Below are positions 15,476-25,153 of a stretch of 38,054 nt of DNA, piece by piece; the first letter of the stretch is position 1, and every line of letters starts with the position of its first letter. The notes beneath the pieces are model-generated. The model did not search any database, had not been told where the DNA came from, and saw only the letters and a list, made by a program, of their open reading frames with translations. Origin of the DNA: a bacterium (GTDB lineage: Bacteria > Planctomycetota > Planctomycetia > Kolteriales > Kolteriaceae); NCBI GenBank assembly GCA_019748235.1, contig JAIEPU010000293.1, positions 1-38,054 of the forward strand. The letters are read 5' to 3'. The translations under genes and the position numbers were made by a program.

Positions 15476-16711
15476 ATGCTCAGTGAAAAAACCATCCAAA
15501 TTGTCAAAGCCACTGCTCCTGCGGTCGCTCCTCATGCCGAAGCGATTACACGGCGATTTTACTCGCTCATGTTCACAGGCAATCCGGAAGTGCAGGCGTA
15601 TTTTAATCAAGCTCACCAATTTTCAGGAGGGCAGCAGCGTGCGCTCGCCGGGGCAATCTGTGCCTATGCGTCGAACATTGACAATTTAGGGGTCCTTTCC
15701 TCCGCAGTCGAATTAATCGCGCAGAAGCACTGCTCTCTCGGAATTCAAGCGGAACACTATCCGATCGTCGGTAAACATCTGCTTGTCGCGATCAAAGATA
15801 TCTTGGGGGATGCGGCCACCGATGAAGTGATCGCCGCCTGGGGCGAAGCCTACGACTTGCTCGCGGATATCTTGATCAAACACGAGGCTGGTATTTATCA
15901 GTCACAAGCAAAGACCCCCGGCGGATGGAATGGGTACCGTTCGTTTGTCGTGACACGTAAGAGCCCAGAGGGAGATGGCATCACTTCGTTTTATCTTCGC
16001 CCGGCGGATGGAGGCGCAATCGCAACCTTCAAGCCGGGCCAATACATCACCGTCAAGATCGATCAGGCACGTCCGGCGACATCGCCCCGGAATTACAGTT
16101 TGTCCGATCGGCCCGATGTCGGCCACTATCGCATCAGCGTCAAACGGGAACCAAGCCTGACACCAGGATCCCCCGTCGGAATCATTTCGAATTACCTGCA
16201 CGACTCCGTCCGCGAAGGAGACTCGCTTGAGATCGCTCCTCCATGTGGCGAGTTCACCATCGACCCGACTGCGACAATCGATCGGCCGGTCGTATTGCTC
16301 GCCGGTGGAATTGGGGTGACACCGCTTTTGTCGATGCTCAAAAGTCTTGCGCATCATGGGGTGAAGACGCCAATTCATTTCGTGCATGCCACTCGCAATA
16401 GCCGCGTTCATCCTTTCGCTAAGGAAGTTCGAGAGATTTCGAAGAAGCATCCCAACATCAAAACCCATTTCCGATACGATAATCCGTTGCCGAACGATCT
16501 CGCCGAGCGTCTTTGCGACAGCACCGGATTTGTCGACATGAAGTTGCTGAAGGCCTGTTTGAAGACGCCTGATGCGGAGTTTTATTTCTGCGGGCCAAGG
16601 CCGTTCATGTCGAACCTGTATCACGGGCTTAAGGAATGGGGAGTGGACGAGTCGCGCATCCACTTCGAGTTCTTCGGGCCAAAAGAAGATGTGACAACGT
16701 CTGCGGCATGA
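15476..16711 (+). CDS. hmp: Flavohemoglobin (nitric oxide dioxygenase)
   Basis: The 411-residue protein has an N-terminal globin domain with the Hmp residues Tyr29 (B10), Gln53 (E7), the proximal heme ligand His85 and Tyr95. The reductase follows: an FAD domain with PRNYSLSD (about 204-211), then a NAD(P)H domain with [14 protein letters not shown] (about 275-288), FCGPRPFM and the C-terminal FEFFGP. The full length and intact motifs indicate an active enzyme that oxidises nitric oxide to nitrate with O2 and NAD(P)H in the cytoplasm. The ATG at 15476 follows GCGAGGGA and matches family starts, while the longer frame from 15401 does not. It is divergent from the Rrf2 gene and converges on the AI-2E transporter gene with five bases between stops. 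Confidence 0.95.
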   Translation: MLSEKTIQIVKATAPAVAPHAEAITRRFYSLMFTGNPEVQAYFNQAHQFSGGQQRALAGAICAYASNIDNLGVLSSAVELIAQKHCSLGIQAEHYPIVGKHLLVAIKDILGDAATDEVIAAWGEAYDLLADILIKHEAGIYQSQAKTPGGWNGYRSFVVTRKSPEGDGITSFYLRPADGGAIATFKPGQYITVKIDQARPATSPRNYSLSDRPDVGHYRISVKREPSLTPGSPVGIISNYLHDSVREGDSLEIAPPCGEFTIDPTATIDRPVVLLAGGIGVTPLLSMLKSLAHHGVKTPIHFVHATRNSRVHPFAKEVREISKKHPNIKTHFRYDNPLPNDLAERLCDSTGFVDMKLLKACLKTPDAEFYFCGPRPFMSNLYHGLKEWGVDESRIHFEFFGPKEDVTTSAA

Positions 16712-16716
16712 TTCGT

Positions 16717-18510
16717 CTAGCGGGGTGACGAAGGCGAGGAGGATGTCGTTTCCTCCTTGCCGCCGAAGATGATGACGTTGATGACGAACACGGCCACGGG
16801 GGTTGCAAGGATGAGCCCCCAGATGCCGAAGAAATACTGGGCAACGGGCAATACCGCAATGATCAGCACGGGGTGAAGTTCCATCAGGCTCCCGAGGATG
16901 CGCGGGCTAAAGACGAATACTTCGAGCACCACGACTGCAATGACCGCGACACTCGCCTTGAGCGCGAGACCGACGCCACCGCCTGGTTGAACCAGTGCGA
17001 CCGATACAATCAAGATCCACGCGAAGAATGTTCCGATTGTCGGAACCAGGCAGAGAACGAACATGGCGACGGCTAGCAGCATGGCATGTTCCACGCCGAG
17101 AAAAGTCAGCGCAAAGAACATGACGACGCTGTTGCAAAGAGAGATCAAACCTTGAGCTTGCATGGCCCGTCCGACCAACATCGCTAGTCGCGACAGGGCT
17201 GGGGCGAGTTCGTCATAGACATCCTTGAGCCACGTCTCTCTCAGCCCTTGACAGGCGCGCTTCACGCGCGGAAAGTCGATACAGATCAAAAAGCTGAGAA
17301 GAATCGCTGTCGACAAGTCGATCGGCACATTGAGGAACGACGTCAGCATTCGTTCCACTCGCGCGGTGGTCTCTGTGCTAAGCGTCAGATCGTTGCCAAC
17401 TTTGTTTCGGATGAATTGAGCAGGTGAACTTGTCGCCCACCAGTTTTTGAACACTTCATGTTTTTTAGCAGCCACGAAATCGGCTTCGATTTGCGACTCT
17501 CTCTTTGCCTCGTCGGAAGGAAAAAGGTTTTCGACGGTGTTGCCAAATGCGACACGCCCCTGTGAGCGAGCCTTCTGAAGAGCGATATATTGCTCGTATG
17601 AATAGGGAAATGTTTTAGGCGACTTGTCGTGCATTTCTTCGTAGTAGGCTTGGAACTTAGCTTCCCGATCGGGCGATGCCTTCGAGCGATGAATTGCTTT
17701 CTCTTGCTCGCTTTGGATCCATTCCGATTGCAAGAGAGTGAGCACGGCCGGTTCACGCCTTGCTTCCGCAAGCAATTCCTCGGGAGCCGCTGAGGGCGAG
17801 ATTTTGAGGGGCGATTCATTCGCCGAAGCTTTTGCGGGTGAATCATTGGCTACGAGTTCTGGCGCTTTTTCCGCAAGGAACCAAGTCTCGAACTCCTTGC
17901 TCGAGGTTCCTTCGCTGAGCAGGGCAGACCTGATTCGCGCACGTTCGTTCGCGTCGAACTCCTTCTCGAATCCTCCTTCTACCCATGACTCGTATTTGGG
18001 GAATTCGAGGTAGTCCGCGACGTGACTTTCCCCCGTCTTGCGAAATTCTTCGAGAGCCGCTTTGTAACGAGGATCAGTGGGACTGCCGTATTGCTGGCGG
18101 AATTCCGCGGGAGCGACGTATTGCTCGAGCAGTCTTGAAATCTCCGCTTCTGGTGACACATGGATCAACCATCCCGCCATACGCTGCCCTTGAGCGATGA
18201 GGGGAGGAAGCACGATGATTCCGGCAACCACGAGAAGGAATGGTCCGAGGATGAAGACTGTCAAAGTTAGCAGTCGTCGAAGCCAGATTCGTTCTCGGGC
18301 GGGGGAGAGGCGCCGCAGTCCAAAATCGACCGCATGAAGCGCGATATACGAGATGATGAATGTCATGAACGCGACGAACATGAAGTCGCGGATGAGATAG
18401 AGGATGAGGAAAAAACAACCCCAAATCACGAGCCGTTTGGATAGCCGTGTCCAAGGAGAGGGCGTGCCGACGACCAGGGGAGTGTTCATGGACTCTTGAG
18501 TCGTCGGCAT
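16717..18510 (-). CDS. AI-2E family transporter-like membrane protein with a large soluble insertion
   Basis: The 597-residue protein has the layout of the AI-2E/PerM transporter family: three N-terminal membrane helices (about residues 26-103) and a C-terminal bundle from about 396. The C-terminal bundle contains the family-typical VGRAMQAQGLISLCNS, LGVEHAMLLAVAMFVLCLVPTIGT and VFSPRILGSLMELHPVLIIAVLPVAQYFFGIWGLILATPVA. Between them lie about 290 hydrophilic residues, where usual members have a much shorter loop. This insert is Glu/Lys/Ser-rich, with a Ser/Pro/Ala linker (ANDSPAKASANESPLKISPS) and mostly helical stretches. Despite the family name, many members carry other cargo, such as Na+/H+ antiport. 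The ATG follows AGGAAAACC. It sits 26 bases behind a second membrane-protein gene, probably in one operon. Confidence 0.8.
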   Translation of the reverse strand: MPTTQESMNTPLVVGTPSPWTRLSKRLVIWGCFFLILYLIRDFMFVAFMTFIISYIALHAVDFGLRRLSPARERIWLRRLLTLTVFILGPFLLVVAGIIVLPPLIAQGQRMAGWLIHVSPEAEISRLLEQYVAPAEFRQQYGSPTDPRYKAALEEFRKTGESHVADYLEFPKYESWVEGGFEKEFDANERARIRSALLSEGTSSKEFETWFLAEKAPELVANDSPAKASANESPLKISPSAAPEELLAEARREPAVLTLLQSEWIQSEQEKAIHRSKASPDREAKFQAYYEEMHDKSPKTFPYSYEQYIALQKARSQGRVAFGNTVENLFPSDEAKRESQIEADFVAAKKHEVFKNWWATSSPAQFIRNKVGNDLTLSTETTARVERMLTSFLNVPIDLSTAILLSFLICIDFPRVKRACQGLRETWLKDVYDELAPALSRLAMLVGRAMQAQGLISLCNSVVMFFALTFLGVEHAMLLAVAMFVLCLVPTIGTFFAWILIVSVALVQPGGGVGLALKASVAVIAVVVLEVFVFSPRILGSLMELHPVLIIAVLPVAQYFFGIWGLILATPVAVFVINVIIFGGKEETTSSSPSSPR

Positions 18511-18536
18511 GGTTTTCCTGATGAGTAGTGGGCGAA

Positions 18537-19145
18537 TCAGTCCCGTGCGTGGTGCGATAGCTCGCCGTGCGGAACGTTGGCCTTATTCATCAACCGCATG
18601 AGGGCGAACATCACCACGATGATCAACAGGCCGACGACGACGACCAGCCAGAGGTACTGCTCCGCTTTCACGACGAGGATGAGGGTCGCGAGCAGAAGCA
18701 GCCCGACGAGTGAAAATGTCCACTCCATGTGCACGCCCGCAAGAAAACAGCCGAGCGCCAAGAGGAGCAGGGCGGAATACCCGGCCGTCACACTGGTTTC
18801 TTCCCCCGTCCCGCGAATGTAGAAATCGATGAAAATCGCGCACGCGATCGCGCACCAATGAATGACTTGCCGGACGATCTGGTTCTTGCTTCCGTCACCG
18901 GTTCGCGATCGCATCCAAGCCACGCCAACACAGAGGAGGCCATAGATAGGGACCAGGGAAAGCCAATAGTTCGGGGCGCTTTGCTTGTTCGTCGTCGTCA
19001 GACCAACACCGATGACCGCAAGCAGCACCATCACGCTGGCGACGATGACGCCTATCTTCCAAGAACGGGCCATGGGAAACCATGAACGAATGCCTCCGGC
19101 ATGCGCTGCTGTTCCAGTCGGTTTCGAACTGCTGACATTCCCCAT
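18537..19145 (-). CDS. Six-helix integral membrane protein of unknown function
   Basis: I do not recognise a family for this 202-residue protein. It has a 28-residue polar N-terminus and six hydrophobic segments, at about residues 31-50, 60-76, 90-108, 120-138, 141-157 and 163-183. The basic C-terminal tail contains two adjacent histidines (HGELSHHARD). No catalytic motif is visible. It precedes the AI-2E-type transporter gene by 26 bases on the same strand, which suggests they are made together. The ATG is preceded by AAGGATG at a usable distance. Confidence 0.7.
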   Translation of the reverse strand: MGNVSSSKPTGTAAHAGGIRSWFPMARSWKIGVIVASVMVLLAVIGVGLTTTNKQSAPNYWLSLVPIYGLLCVGVAWMRSRTGDGSKNQIVRQVIHWCAIACAIFIDFYIRGTGEETSVTAGYSALLLLALGCFLAGVHMEWTFSLVGLLLLATLILVVKAEQYLWLVVVVGLLIIVVMFALMRLMNKANVPHGELSHHARD

Positions 19146-19617
19146 CGGGATGGCATCCTTCGTTTACACCACGTTCCATTCCCGGAGCATCCACTTCTCC
19201 GTGCGATGGACAGGCCCAGTCGTCCCAGTCATTCTGTACCAGAGCATACCTCAAAAAGGGATTTGAGTGGTATCGTCCCTCTCACTTGCGGCCAGGATAT
19301 TCCGGCCGCGACGATTTTGCTGAAGTTAACGGCTAGTGGCGCGATTACGCTCTTGACGACGGCTATTTAGGTTCAACAACGAATGGACGCCAAACCCTTC
19401 CGCCATCTTGCCTCTTCCATTTGATTGAGCTCCTGATGACCAGCATGGTTAAACCTCGATCGTTCGTGATCAGTGCGAATCATGAAATGGCTCAAAATCC
19501 TTGCGTTTTACAGAAGCTCGATGGAATCGGCTCATTGGCACACCGGTTGCGTTTCTCCTTTTCATCACACGCGTGGGATGGATACCGGAAACATGAAAGA
19601 CAAAAGGAAGCCAAGCC
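19146..19617. other. Divergent intergenic region with a palindrome
   Basis: This 472-base gap separates the minus-strand membrane-protein gene from the plus-strand LEA-like gene and must hold both promoters. The one clear structure is an imperfect 22-bp palindrome at 19288-19309 (GCGGCC arms around GGATATTCC, 18 of 22 positions symmetric). It could be an operator or a hairpin. I find no promoter with a good match and no convincing additional gene. Confidence 0.4.
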
Positions 19618-19779
19618 ATGTCCGATTTCAAGAATGATGTGAAGAAGGGGATTGATAAGGCCGCCGAGAAGGCGAAGGAAGCAACCGAAAAGACGAGCGA
19701 TGCCGCGAAGAATACGGCCAAGAAGGTGGGGGATGCCGTGAAAGACGCGGGCTCGAAGATTAAAAAGGCGGGATCGTAA
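19618..19779 (+). CDS. Small LEA-like Lys/Ala-rich protein
   Basis: The 53-residue protein begins MSDFKNDVKKGIDKAAEKAK and consists of irregular repeats built around KAAEKAKEA, DAAKNTAKK and DAVKDAGSK. Almost half the residues are Lys or Ala, there is no cysteine, and the only aromatic residue is one Phe near the start. This composition and amphipathic helical pattern resemble group 3 late-embryogenesis-abundant (LEA) and other stress-protective hydrophilins, which are unfolded in water and become helical on drying. The assignment is by composition, not by a firm family match. An excellent ribosome site (AAAGGAAG, 19603-19610) lies seven bases before the ATG and a strong terminator follows, so it is very likely a real single-gene transcript. 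Confidence 0.8.
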   Translation: MSDFKNDVKKGIDKAAEKAKEATEKTSDAAKNTAKKVGDAVKDAGSKIKKAGS

Positions 19780-19804
19780 CACCGCATTTACGAATCAATT
19801 CATC

Positions 19805-19846
19805 GGAGGGTTCGGAGGTGACAACTTCCGGGCCCTCTGTCTTTTT
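19805..19846 (+). terminator. Intrinsic terminator of the LEA-like gene
   Basis: A stem of about 15 pairs, with a few G-T pairs, runs from 19805 to 19838 around a GACA loop (19820-19823). It is followed at once by GTCTTTTTCTT. It lies 25 bases after the stop codon. Confidence 0.75.
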
Positions 19847-19863
19847 CTTGCGTTACAAGAAAT

Positions 19864-19899
19864 GCCTTCGGGCGGTCTTGGCTGAAGACCGCCCGAGGC
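19864..19899. terminator. Long hairpin between the LEA-like gene and clpX
   Basis: A perfect 12-bp stem (TCGGGCGGTCTT at 19868-19879 with AAGACCGCCCGA at 19885-19896) closes a 5-base loop, and GCC/GGC extends it across a one-base bulge. It lies 70 bases beyond the clpX stop on the minus strand. The run of T after it on that strand is short, so termination is likely but not certain. Confidence 0.6.
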
Positions 19900-19968
19900 G
19901 AAGCTTGGAGAGAGGGGACTCGCCAGGGTCTTGAATGCCGCAAAGAACCTGGCGATAGCGAACGAAGT

Positions 19969-21246
19969 CTATGCGCTTTCCCGTTTCGGAATCGGGAACA
20001 GCCGCTTTTTGCGAAGCACGATATCGCGATCGATGATGTACTTCTGATTCTGTCCTTGATCCGGAAGATCGAACATCACGTCGAGCATCAGATCTTCGAT
20101 CATGCTACGGAGGGCACGAGCACCGGTGTCGCGGTCCTTCGCCATTTGAGCGATGGTTTCGAGAGCACAGTCAGTGAACTCAACTTCCGCGTTTTCGAGT
20201 TCGAAAAGCTTCTTGTACTGCCGGACCACCGCGTTCTTCGGCTTGGTGAGGATATCGACCAAGGCCTCGATCGAGAGCGGTTCGAGCGGAGTGACGATCG
20301 GCAATCGACCGACGAATTCGGGAATCATGCCGTACTCGACGAGGTCGTCTGCCGTCACTTGTTCGAGCAGGCGGCCGATGTCTCGTTCTTCCTCAATCGG
20401 CGAACCGCCGAACCCGATCGACTTGCGACCAACTCGTCGACCGATCACATGCTCGATTCCCGCAAAGGTACCGCCGCAAATGAAGAGGATGTTCGAAGTA
20501 TCGAGCTGAATGTACTGCTGCTCGGGGTGCTTGCGACCACCTTGCGGCGGAACATTGCTGACCGTTCCCTCAATCATCTTCAGCAGGGCTTGCTGAACCC
20601 CTTCACCGGAGACGTCGCGCGTGATGCTGACGTTGTGGCTGGTCTTGGCAATCTTGTCGATCTCGTCGATATAGATGATGCCCCGCTGAGCCGCTTCGAT
20701 ATCGAAGTCAGCGGCATGCAGAAGTTTGAGAAGCAGGTTCTCGACATCTTCGCCCACGTATCCCGCTTCGGTCAGCGTCGTGGCGTCGCCGATGGCGAAG
20801 GGGACATTCGCGATCTTGGCGAGCGTTCGGGCGAGGAGCGTCTTGCCGCAGCCGGTCGGGCCGATGAGAAGGATGTTCGACTTTTCGATGTCGACTCCGT
20901 CCTTCGTCCCTTCGTTGTTGTAAGCAAGTCGCTTGTAGTGGTTGTGAACCGCGACGGAGAGAACCTTCTTCGCTCGCTTCTGACCGATCACGAATTCTTC
21001 GAGACCGTCGAAGATTTCGCGAGGAGATGGAACGCTGTGGAAGAGTTGCCCCCCTCCAGAGCGGCGACGTCGTTTCTCCTGATCGAGGATCGACTGGCAA
21101 AGTTCGATGCACTCGCCGCAGATGTAAACGTCGCCGGGCCCCTCAACGAGCGGTCCGACCTCTCGATAGCTCTTTCCGCAGAAGGAGCAATGAGCGTTCT
21201 TGCGTTTCTGTTGTCCCGTCGTGCCGATCTGATGATCTTTGGGCAT
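19969..21246 (-). CDS. clpX: ATP-dependent Clp protease ATP-binding subunit ClpX
   Basis: The 425-residue protein is a complete ClpX, the hexameric AAA+ unfoldase that recognises tagged substrates and feeds them to ClpP. The N-terminal zinc domain has CSFC (Cys20, Cys23) and CGEC (Cys43, Cys46). The AAA+ core has Walker A GPTGCGKT, the pore loop GYVGEDVEN, Walker B IIYIDEID, the RKH loop and a sensor region ending [10 protein letters not shown]. The tripeptide IGF in RKSIGFGG is the loop that docks on ClpP. Thus it should work with a ClpP encoded elsewhere, since no clpP is next to it here. The ATG is preceded by AGGGA at about 15 bases. A long upstream gap holds its promoter. Confidence 0.95.
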   Translation of the reverse strand: MPKDHQIGTTGQQKRKNAHCSFCGKSYREVGPLVEGPGDVYICGECIELCQSILDQEKRRRRSGGGQLFHSVPSPREIFDGLEEFVIGQKRAKKVLSVAVHNHYKRLAYNNEGTKDGVDIEKSNILLIGPTGCGKTLLARTLAKIANVPFAIGDATTLTEAGYVGEDVENLLLKLLHAADFDIEAAQRGIIYIDEIDKIAKTSHNVSITRDVSGEGVQQALLKMIEGTVSNVPPQGGRKHPEQQYIQLDTSNILFICGGTFAGIEHVIGRRVGRKSIGFGGSPIEEERDIGRLLEQVTADDLVEYGMIPEFVGRLPIVTPLEPLSIEALVDILTKPKNAVVRQYKKLFELENAEVEFTDCALETIAQMAKDRDTGARALRSMIEDLMLDVMFDLPDQGQNQKYIIDRDIVLRKKRLFPIPKRESA

Positions 21247-21719
21247 TGGTGCTTGCTTTCCCTGTGCGTTCCTGTGGCAGCCGACCTGGTGACCCCAGAT
21301 GAACTGTCGGCCCGTGTCCGCGATGGGTCAAGCAACTCTCTTGCCAAGACGTGCCGGTTCCTCACCGACAAGAGGTAAGTCTCTGTCCCACAATGCCGAA
21401 GGAATTTAGACGCCTTTTACGCATCCTCACGCCGGCGGGGAAACCAGCGCGACCGTTTGCAGAAATTCCTTCAAAGCCACGTCTCTTGTTTGGAAAGGCT
21501 AGAGAACGCGTTTGCCGGACACCTTGGCAACTCGACCCGCTCCATTATGACCCACCCGAACCGATGACGCACTGTCCTCGGTCGAAAAAGGATCAAAGCC
21601 GAATTCGCTTTCGCTCGTCTGGGTGAATTCCCCCTGTCAGGAAGGAATCCACGATTACGTCGACTCTTCCAACCCGGCGATCAAAAGATCGGGCGGAAAG
21701 TCGATCCTCCAAATTTTAC
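21247..21719. other. Intergenic region upstream of clpX
   Basis: This 473-base stretch lies between clpX and the large glycosyltransferase gene, both on the minus strand. It should hold the clpX promoter and the end of the glycosyltransferase transcript. I see no tRNA, strong hairpin, consensus promoter or convincing gene in it. Open frames on the plus strand lack ribosome sites and recognisable products. Confidence 0.4.
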
Positions 21720-24700
21720 CTAAAGTCCGCGGTTTACAGCAACCTCTACATTGCGGGAAGAGGCCGGAACCGGGCGAGTTTGGCGAGATTCGATTCCAAG
21801 CTCTGCCGCTTCGGTGATCAGTTCGCGCCAGTGTCTCATCGAATCGACAAAGGTCTCACGGCTATGAAGCCAATGACTTCCCTGAGCCCCCATCGCGGGG
21901 AAGAGTTGTCGCTGTTCGAGAAGTTTTCGTAATCTTATTCGCCACTCTCGCGCATGAAACGGACGAGCCGACAAGCCGGTGGCGGGTTGGTGCATTAAGT
22001 CAGAGTATTCGACCAAGCGAGTCCCCAGCACCGGCAAACCCGCCTCTAATGCTTTGATGATGCCCGCGGGCCGCGGATCGATCGTCAGGTGAGCGAGCAC
22101 CAAATCGGCGGCGGCATAGTACGAATCACGGGCGGCAAGGACCGCGACACGATCTCCCAGAGTCGAAACCTGTCCGCGCACCCGCGAAAGTGTCGTTTCG
22201 GAGAGTTCATCTTCGACCGCGATAAGGAGGAAGAGTCGTTCTCGCTCCTTACGCGATAAACCTCGATACATGGTGAGCAAGAATTCGAGCGAGCGAGTCT
22301 CTCCCGGCGGAATGACTGCGAGAAGCAGAGTATCCTCGTCGTTGAGCCGCCAATACGAGCGGATTTCCTGGCGAGCTTCCTCCCGTGGCCAATGCGGGGA
22401 GGGGTTCCGGTTCTCCTCGTGCAAGGGAGGCGAGATAAACGACAGCCGACCGTCTGTTCTGTCAGGCCCGCGCCACGTCCAAGCCCATCCTTGATCACCC
22501 AGGCCGTTCACCTCATCTGAAAATGCCCGAGTAATGAGAAAGAGATTTGCGCGTGGGAGACCAGCCGCCGCCCATCCCATCGAGTAGGCATCGCTAAAGA
22601 CGACTTGATACGGCAATGAAAGTGCCTGGATCGTATCAAGTATCTGACCCCGGTCTTGCCAACTTGCCGATTCCGGCACTACCAGTCGGCCAGGGAGAGA
22701 CCAAAGCGTTTGAATATGACGCGCGGCGGCTTGGCGAACGATGTCTCGACCGCCTACCCCCTCCACGATGAGCACGTCGATGTCCTCGGGCCAGGGAAGA
22801 TTACTCTCTGGCGTCAATGGAACAATTTCAATCGATCCTTCCGCATCGAGTCGATCGAGTACTTGCTCGGTGAACGAAGGAGTTTCAAGGGAATCATCAT
22901 CCGCTTGAAGGAGAAAGACTCTCGGAGTCGGCACAAGATTGAGGCCGCGCGGCTGGCGTCGTGGCGAAAGCGAGAAGTGCGGCGTCTGCCGTGAGTAGTT
23001 GACGTTCCAGTAGGGGTCGTTGATTCCATACCAGCGAGATTTCAGCGATAGAGATTCGCCCGGCGTGGAAAATCGTCCACGGCTCGCGCCCTCTTCGTGA
23101 ATCAGCTCCGCCTGCGGCGCGTACGAAACGCGCAAACCTTCACGACCAAGACGGAGGCAATAGTCAACGTCGTTGAAGCTGACGGCGAACTCAGTCTCGT
23201 TGAAGCCACCGACATTGAAGAATATTTCACGGCGCGTGGCCAAACATGCCCCGGTAACGGCAATACAGTTATGCGGGTAAGTAAAATAGCCCCCGTAATG
23301 CTGATTGTCCGCGGGCACACCGATGAGCGCATGCCACGGTCCCCAGTTGAGCGTGCCGACGATCAGCCCGGCATGTTGATTCAAACGGCTCGGATAAAGG
23401 AGTCTCGCGCCGACAGCCCCCATCTTCGGAAATTGAAGATTTCCAATGAGAGCCGACAGCCATCCAGTCGAGAGAACGTACGTGTCGTCATTGAGGAACA
23501 GAAGATAATCGCCGTCCGCTCGGCGGGCCGCTTCGTTATTCAGCTTGGAGAAGTTGAAACCCTCGGGACCACTCTCAATCCGTTCGATACGGTGCTTGGA
23601 CTTGATCGAGTTGAGATACTGCAGCGATGCGGTGGTCACGCTTCCGTTGTCGACCACCATGATTTCATAGTTCGGATAGAGAGTATGCTTTTCGATGCTC
23701 TCGATACAGCGGCGGAGACGTTTGGGCTGATCCTTGGAGCAGATGATGATCGTCACCTTGCCGTGGTCGGCGGGTAAATAGACCGGCTTCGCCCAGTTCT
23801 TGACGACATCGGCTCGGGCCGGGATCCCCAAACGATCGAGATGCTCTTGAACCACTCGCTCCGTTTTAGCATCGATCGATTCGACCGGACGAAGCTTTTT
23901 CGTCTTCGGATCGACGAAGCGGCTCATTGAACGAGGAACGATGTGCCAACGGTAGAGAAGGCGAGGAATGTGTATCACGCGATCAGTAACTTCGATGAGT
24001 CGAAGAATGAGATCGTAATCTTGCGCTCCCTCAAATCCTTCGCGCAATCGTCCGACGGATTCGAAGAGATCGCGCCTGACTGCCAGGAAGTGGCAGATGT
24101 AGTTGTAGGAGGTCAACAATTGCGGTGAGAACGCTGGTTTGATGTGCGGATAGCAGAAACCCGTACCATCGTCGAAGATCTCTTCGTCGGTGTAGATGAC
24201 GTCTGCTTCAGGAGATTGTTGAAGCGTGGACGCGATCCACCAAAGAGCGTCGGCCATTAGTTCATCATCATGGTCAGCAAAGGCGATCCATTCACCGTTG
24301 GCAAGTGTCGCGGCGTAATTGGTGGCGACCACGACTCCTTGATTTACCTTTAATCGATGAATCGTGATTCGCTCGTCGCGCTCACTCGCTCGTTCGAGTG
24401 CATCCCAAGTGCGGGTATCAGGCGAACAATCGTCAACGAGCACGAGTTCCCATCGGTCATAAGTTTGGGCAATGAGAGAGTCGAGCAATCGCTCAATCCA
24501 TTCCGGAAGCGCATTGTAAACCGGAACGACGACGCTGATGAGTGGACGATCCGCAAAGAGAGCCGACTCCTCGCGCATTTTCTCCGCTTCGATAAACGCC
24601 AAGCGGTTATTGGCCACATGAACTGGATAAAGATTCGGAGGTCCATGGATTGGCCAATCTCGAAAGACGACCAGACGAATTAGAAAGTTGGCTTCAAGGT

Positions 24701-24959
24701 CACGGCGTCGCTCGGCTATTGAGAGTCTCGAAACGGGAACGTTGCCCCAACGAATGTCCTGAAGGATCCGCTTGATGAAATAGATCTGGAAGCAGATGGC
24801 GTAGAGGAGTCGGACAACAAAGGAAGGTGTCTTTCCCGAGGTCATCTCAGACACAAGAAATCCAGCAAACCGAGCCTTGCGCGTGGGAAGGTACCAGTAA
24901 ATCCGACGTGCGAGATTTCGAAGTCGACGCATCCTTGCCGAGGCAAGAGCCCCCTCCAT
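21720..24959 (-). CDS. Large multidomain glycosyltransferase: two GT2 domains plus C-terminal glycosyltransferase-like region
   Basis: This is a protein of about 1079 residues. After a basic N-terminus with a hydrophobic patch, the first GT-A domain (family 2) begins at LISVVVPVYNALPEWIERLL (about residue 140), with the DHDD motif at about 229. A second GT2 domain begins at KVTIIICSKDQPKRLRRCIE (about 401), with FLNDD at about 488 and the acceptor-site motif FNDVDYCLRLGREGLRVSY. The last 350 residues resemble the end of a GT-B transferase (ADLVLAHLTIDPRPAGIIKALEAGLPVLGT). Such proteins build O-antigens or glycans on the cytoplasmic face of the membrane. Donor and acceptor are unknown. The start is uncertain: the frame is open to 25025 and no candidate has a good ribosome site; ATG 24959 is a compromise. 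Confidence 0.85.
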   Translation of the reverse strand: MEGALASARMRRLRNLARRIYWYLPTRKARFAGFLVSEMTSGKTPSFVVRLLYAICFQIYFIKRILQDIRWGNVPVSRLSIAERRRDLEANFLIRLVVFRDWPIHGPPNLYPVHVANNRLAFIEAEKMREESALFADRPLISVVVPVYNALPEWIERLLDSLIAQTYDRWELVLVDDCSPDTRTWDALERASERDERITIHRLKVNQGVVVATNYAATLANGEWIAFADHDDELMADALWWIASTLQQSPEADVIYTDEEIFDDGTGFCYPHIKPAFSPQLLTSYNYICHFLAVRRDLFESVGRLREGFEGAQDYDLILRLIEVTDRVIHIPRLLYRWHIVPRSMSRFVDPKTKKLRPVESIDAKTERVVQEHLDRLGIPARADVVKNWAKPVYLPADHGKVTIIICSKDQPKRLRRCIESIEKHTLYPNYEIMVVDNGSVTTASLQYLNSIKSKHRIERIESGPEGFNFSKLNNEAARRADGDYLLFLNDDTYVLSTGWLSALIGNLQFPKMGAVGARLLYPSRLNQHAGLIVGTLNWGPWHALIGVPADNQHYGGYFTYPHNCIAVTGACLATRREIFFNVGGFNETEFAVSFNDVDYCLRLGREGLRVSYAPQAELIHEEGASRGRFSTPGESLSLKSRWYGINDPYWNVNYSRQTPHFSLSPRRQPRGLNLVPTPRVFLLQADDDSLETPSFTEQVLDRLDAEGSIEIVPLTPESNLPWPEDIDVLIVEGVGGRDIVRQAAARHIQTLWSLPGRLVVPESASWQDRGQILDTIQALSLPYQVVFSDAYSMGWAAAGLPRANLFLITRAFSDEVNGLGDQGWAWTWRGPDRTDGRLSFISPPLHEENRNPSPHWPREEARQEIRSYWRLNDEDTLLLAVIPPGETRSLEFLLTMYRGLSRKERERLFLLIAVEDELSETTLSRVRGQVSTLGDRVAVLAARDSYYAAADLVLAHLTIDPRPAGIIKALEAGLPVLGTRLVEYSDLMHQPATGLSARPFHAREWRIRLRKLLEQRQLFPAMGAQGSHWLHSRETFVDSMRHWRELITEAAELGIESRQTRPVPASSRNVEVAVNRGL

Positions 24960-25153
24960 GGTGCTGCGGCACTGGCGATCAAACCGATCGCAACTTTTCC
25001 GTGGCTCGGCGCCTCTTCGCCCCAAGTCCTGGCGATGAAGGCCGCTTTGCCACGCTGAGTTGATTTATTGTCGCGAATGGACATGACCACGCAAGCCAAA
25101 TGCGCACGCTTTGGAGGAGCTGGATAGATGGGATGATTGGTGAAAATGGGTTC

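Noticed and set aside
19470..19787. Phe/Ala-rich minus-strand frames over the LEA-like gene that look like a membrane protein
   Set aside because: The Phe/Ala pattern is the complement of the Lys/Ala codons of the LEA-like gene, which has the ribosome site and terminator.
20056..21378. A 440-codon open frame on the plus strand, antisense to clpX
   Set aside because: It is almost wholly the complement of clpX, has no ribosome site and no recognisable product. High GC with codon bias in clpX explains the lack of stops.
23097..23777. A 226-codon plus-strand frame inside the large glycosyltransferase gene
   Set aside because: Antisense shadow with no recognisable product.
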